Positions 14,137-14,799 of a stretch of 14,799 nucleotides of DNA are shown here, piece after piece. The DNA comes from Allobrachymonas sp. (GTDB lineage: Bacteria; Pseudomonadota; Gammaproteobacteria; Burkholderiales; Burkholderiaceae_C), in contig JAAUOI010000038.1 of assembly GCA_012036375.1 (NCBI GenBank), positions 1 through 14,799 on the forward strand, given 5' to 3'. Position numbers and translations under genes: made by a program. Under the pieces are notes generated by a model. That model made no database searches. It was not told where the DNA came from and saw nothing but the letters and a program-made list of their open reading frames with translations. Numbering within the stretch: position 1 is the stretch's first letter; every line of letters begins with the position of its first letter.

Positions 14137-14799
14137 CTAACCTACGAAGTTTTCGGGGATTTTCGCTTTGCTGCGTGCTTCTGCGGGAGAGATCATGTTG
14201 CGTTTGACGAGGTCGGTGAGGTTTTGGTCCAGGGTTTGCATGCCCACGCTGTTGCCGGTTTGGATGGCGGAATACATCTGAGCCACCTTGGCTTCACGAA
14301 TCAGGTTGCGGATGGCGGGCGTGCCGAGCATGATTTCGTGTGCGGCCACGCGGCCTTGGCCGTCTTTGGTTTTGCACAAGGTCTGCGAGATCACCGCTTG
14401 CAGCGATTCTGAGAGCATGGCACGCACCATCTCTTTTTCGTCAGCGGGGAACACGTCGATGATACGGTCAATGGTTTTCGCGGCGCTCGATGTATGCAGC
14501 GTGCCGAAGACCAAGTGGCCGGTTTCGGCGGCGGTCATGGCCAAGCGAATGGTTTCCAAATCGCGCATCTCGCCCACCAAAATACAGTCCGGGTCTTCGC
14601 GCAGCGCGGATTTGAGCGCGGCTGCAAACGACAGCGTCATCGGGCCGACTTCGCGTTGGTTGACCAAGCATTTTTGGATTCGTGAACGAATTCAATCGGG
14701 TCTTCCACGGTGAGGATGTTGGCCGTATTCGGTTTCGTTCAAGAAGTTCACCATGGCGGCCAATGTGGTGGATTTGCCCGAACCCGTAGGGCCCGTGAC
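14137..14799 (-). CDS. pilT: Type IV pilus retraction ATPase PilT, C-terminal two thirds, two indels
   Basis: PilT is the main retraction motor of type IV pili. The gene runs off the window end, leaving about 221 residues. Visible are Walker A ([11 protein letters not shown]) at the edge, Asp box [24 protein letters not shown], Walker [11 protein letters not shown], His box [15 protein letters not shown] and the PilT-specific [10 protein letters not shown] motif, which separates it from PilU. Two compensating single-base indels break the frame: one extra T in 14719-14720 (GGCCAACAT instead of GGCCACAT on the sense strand) and one base missing at about 14670-14675 (AAAAA before TGCTTGG). Between them the frame is shifted for about 15 codons. 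Both are at small runs near the window edge, so errors are likely. A stretch from 14667 down is intact. Confidence 0.93.

Noticed and set aside
13756..14412. 218-codon open frame on the plus strand across the pilU-pilT gap
   Set aside because: It covers the pilU N-terminus, the hairpin and the pilT C-terminus in antisense; no coding character.

Overview
The window looks like a chromosomal housekeeping segment of a betaproteobacterium, most probably order Burkholderiales and close to Comamonadaceae. This is inferred from the gene families (TrkA/TrkH, a LysM protein paired with dprA and divergent from def-fmt, AzlC/AzlD, and pilT-pilU followed by a 3-hydroxyisobutyrate-dehydrogenase-like gene), from the fairly high GC content by eye, and from a short interspersed repeat whose layout resembles repeats I recall from Comamonadaceae. 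I see no tRNA, rRNA, CRISPR array, transposase or phage gene.

Layout. 1-416: the C-terminal part of a LysE-family exporter, damaged by single-base indels. 417-536: an intergenic stretch holding a repeat copy and a terminator. 537-1535 (minus): a surface-type lipoprotein, divergent from a LuxR-type regulator at 1697-2797, with palindromic candidate operators between them. 2832-5725: trkA and trkH, the regulatory and channel subunits of potassium uptake; trkH is frameshifted and ends in a compact terminator. 5737-8257 (minus): a LysM protein followed by dprA. 8463-11174 (plus): def, fmt, azlC (frameshifted) and azlD, tightly spaced or overlapping. 11251-11949: a conserved protein of unknown function. 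11974-14799 (minus): pilT (partial, indels), pilU and an NAD-binding oxidoreductase.

The least ordinary signal is a degenerate repeat of about 65-75 bp present four times. One copy is intergenic. The other three lie inside dprA, fmt and azlC, all in sense orientation, without breaking the frame, and in places where these families normally have a linker or loop. The dprA and azlC copies are read in the same frame and give similar peptides; the fmt copy is read in another frame. This resembles the in-gene palindromic elements known from Rickettsia, but the family here is different.

A second theme is six single-base indels in four unrelated genes (lysE, trkH, azlC, pilT). Most fall in short homopolymer runs, and they are densest at the two window ends. 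Protein similarity resumes at once in another frame each time, so I read them as probable sequence or assembly errors, not gene decay. The intact translations can be reconstructed.
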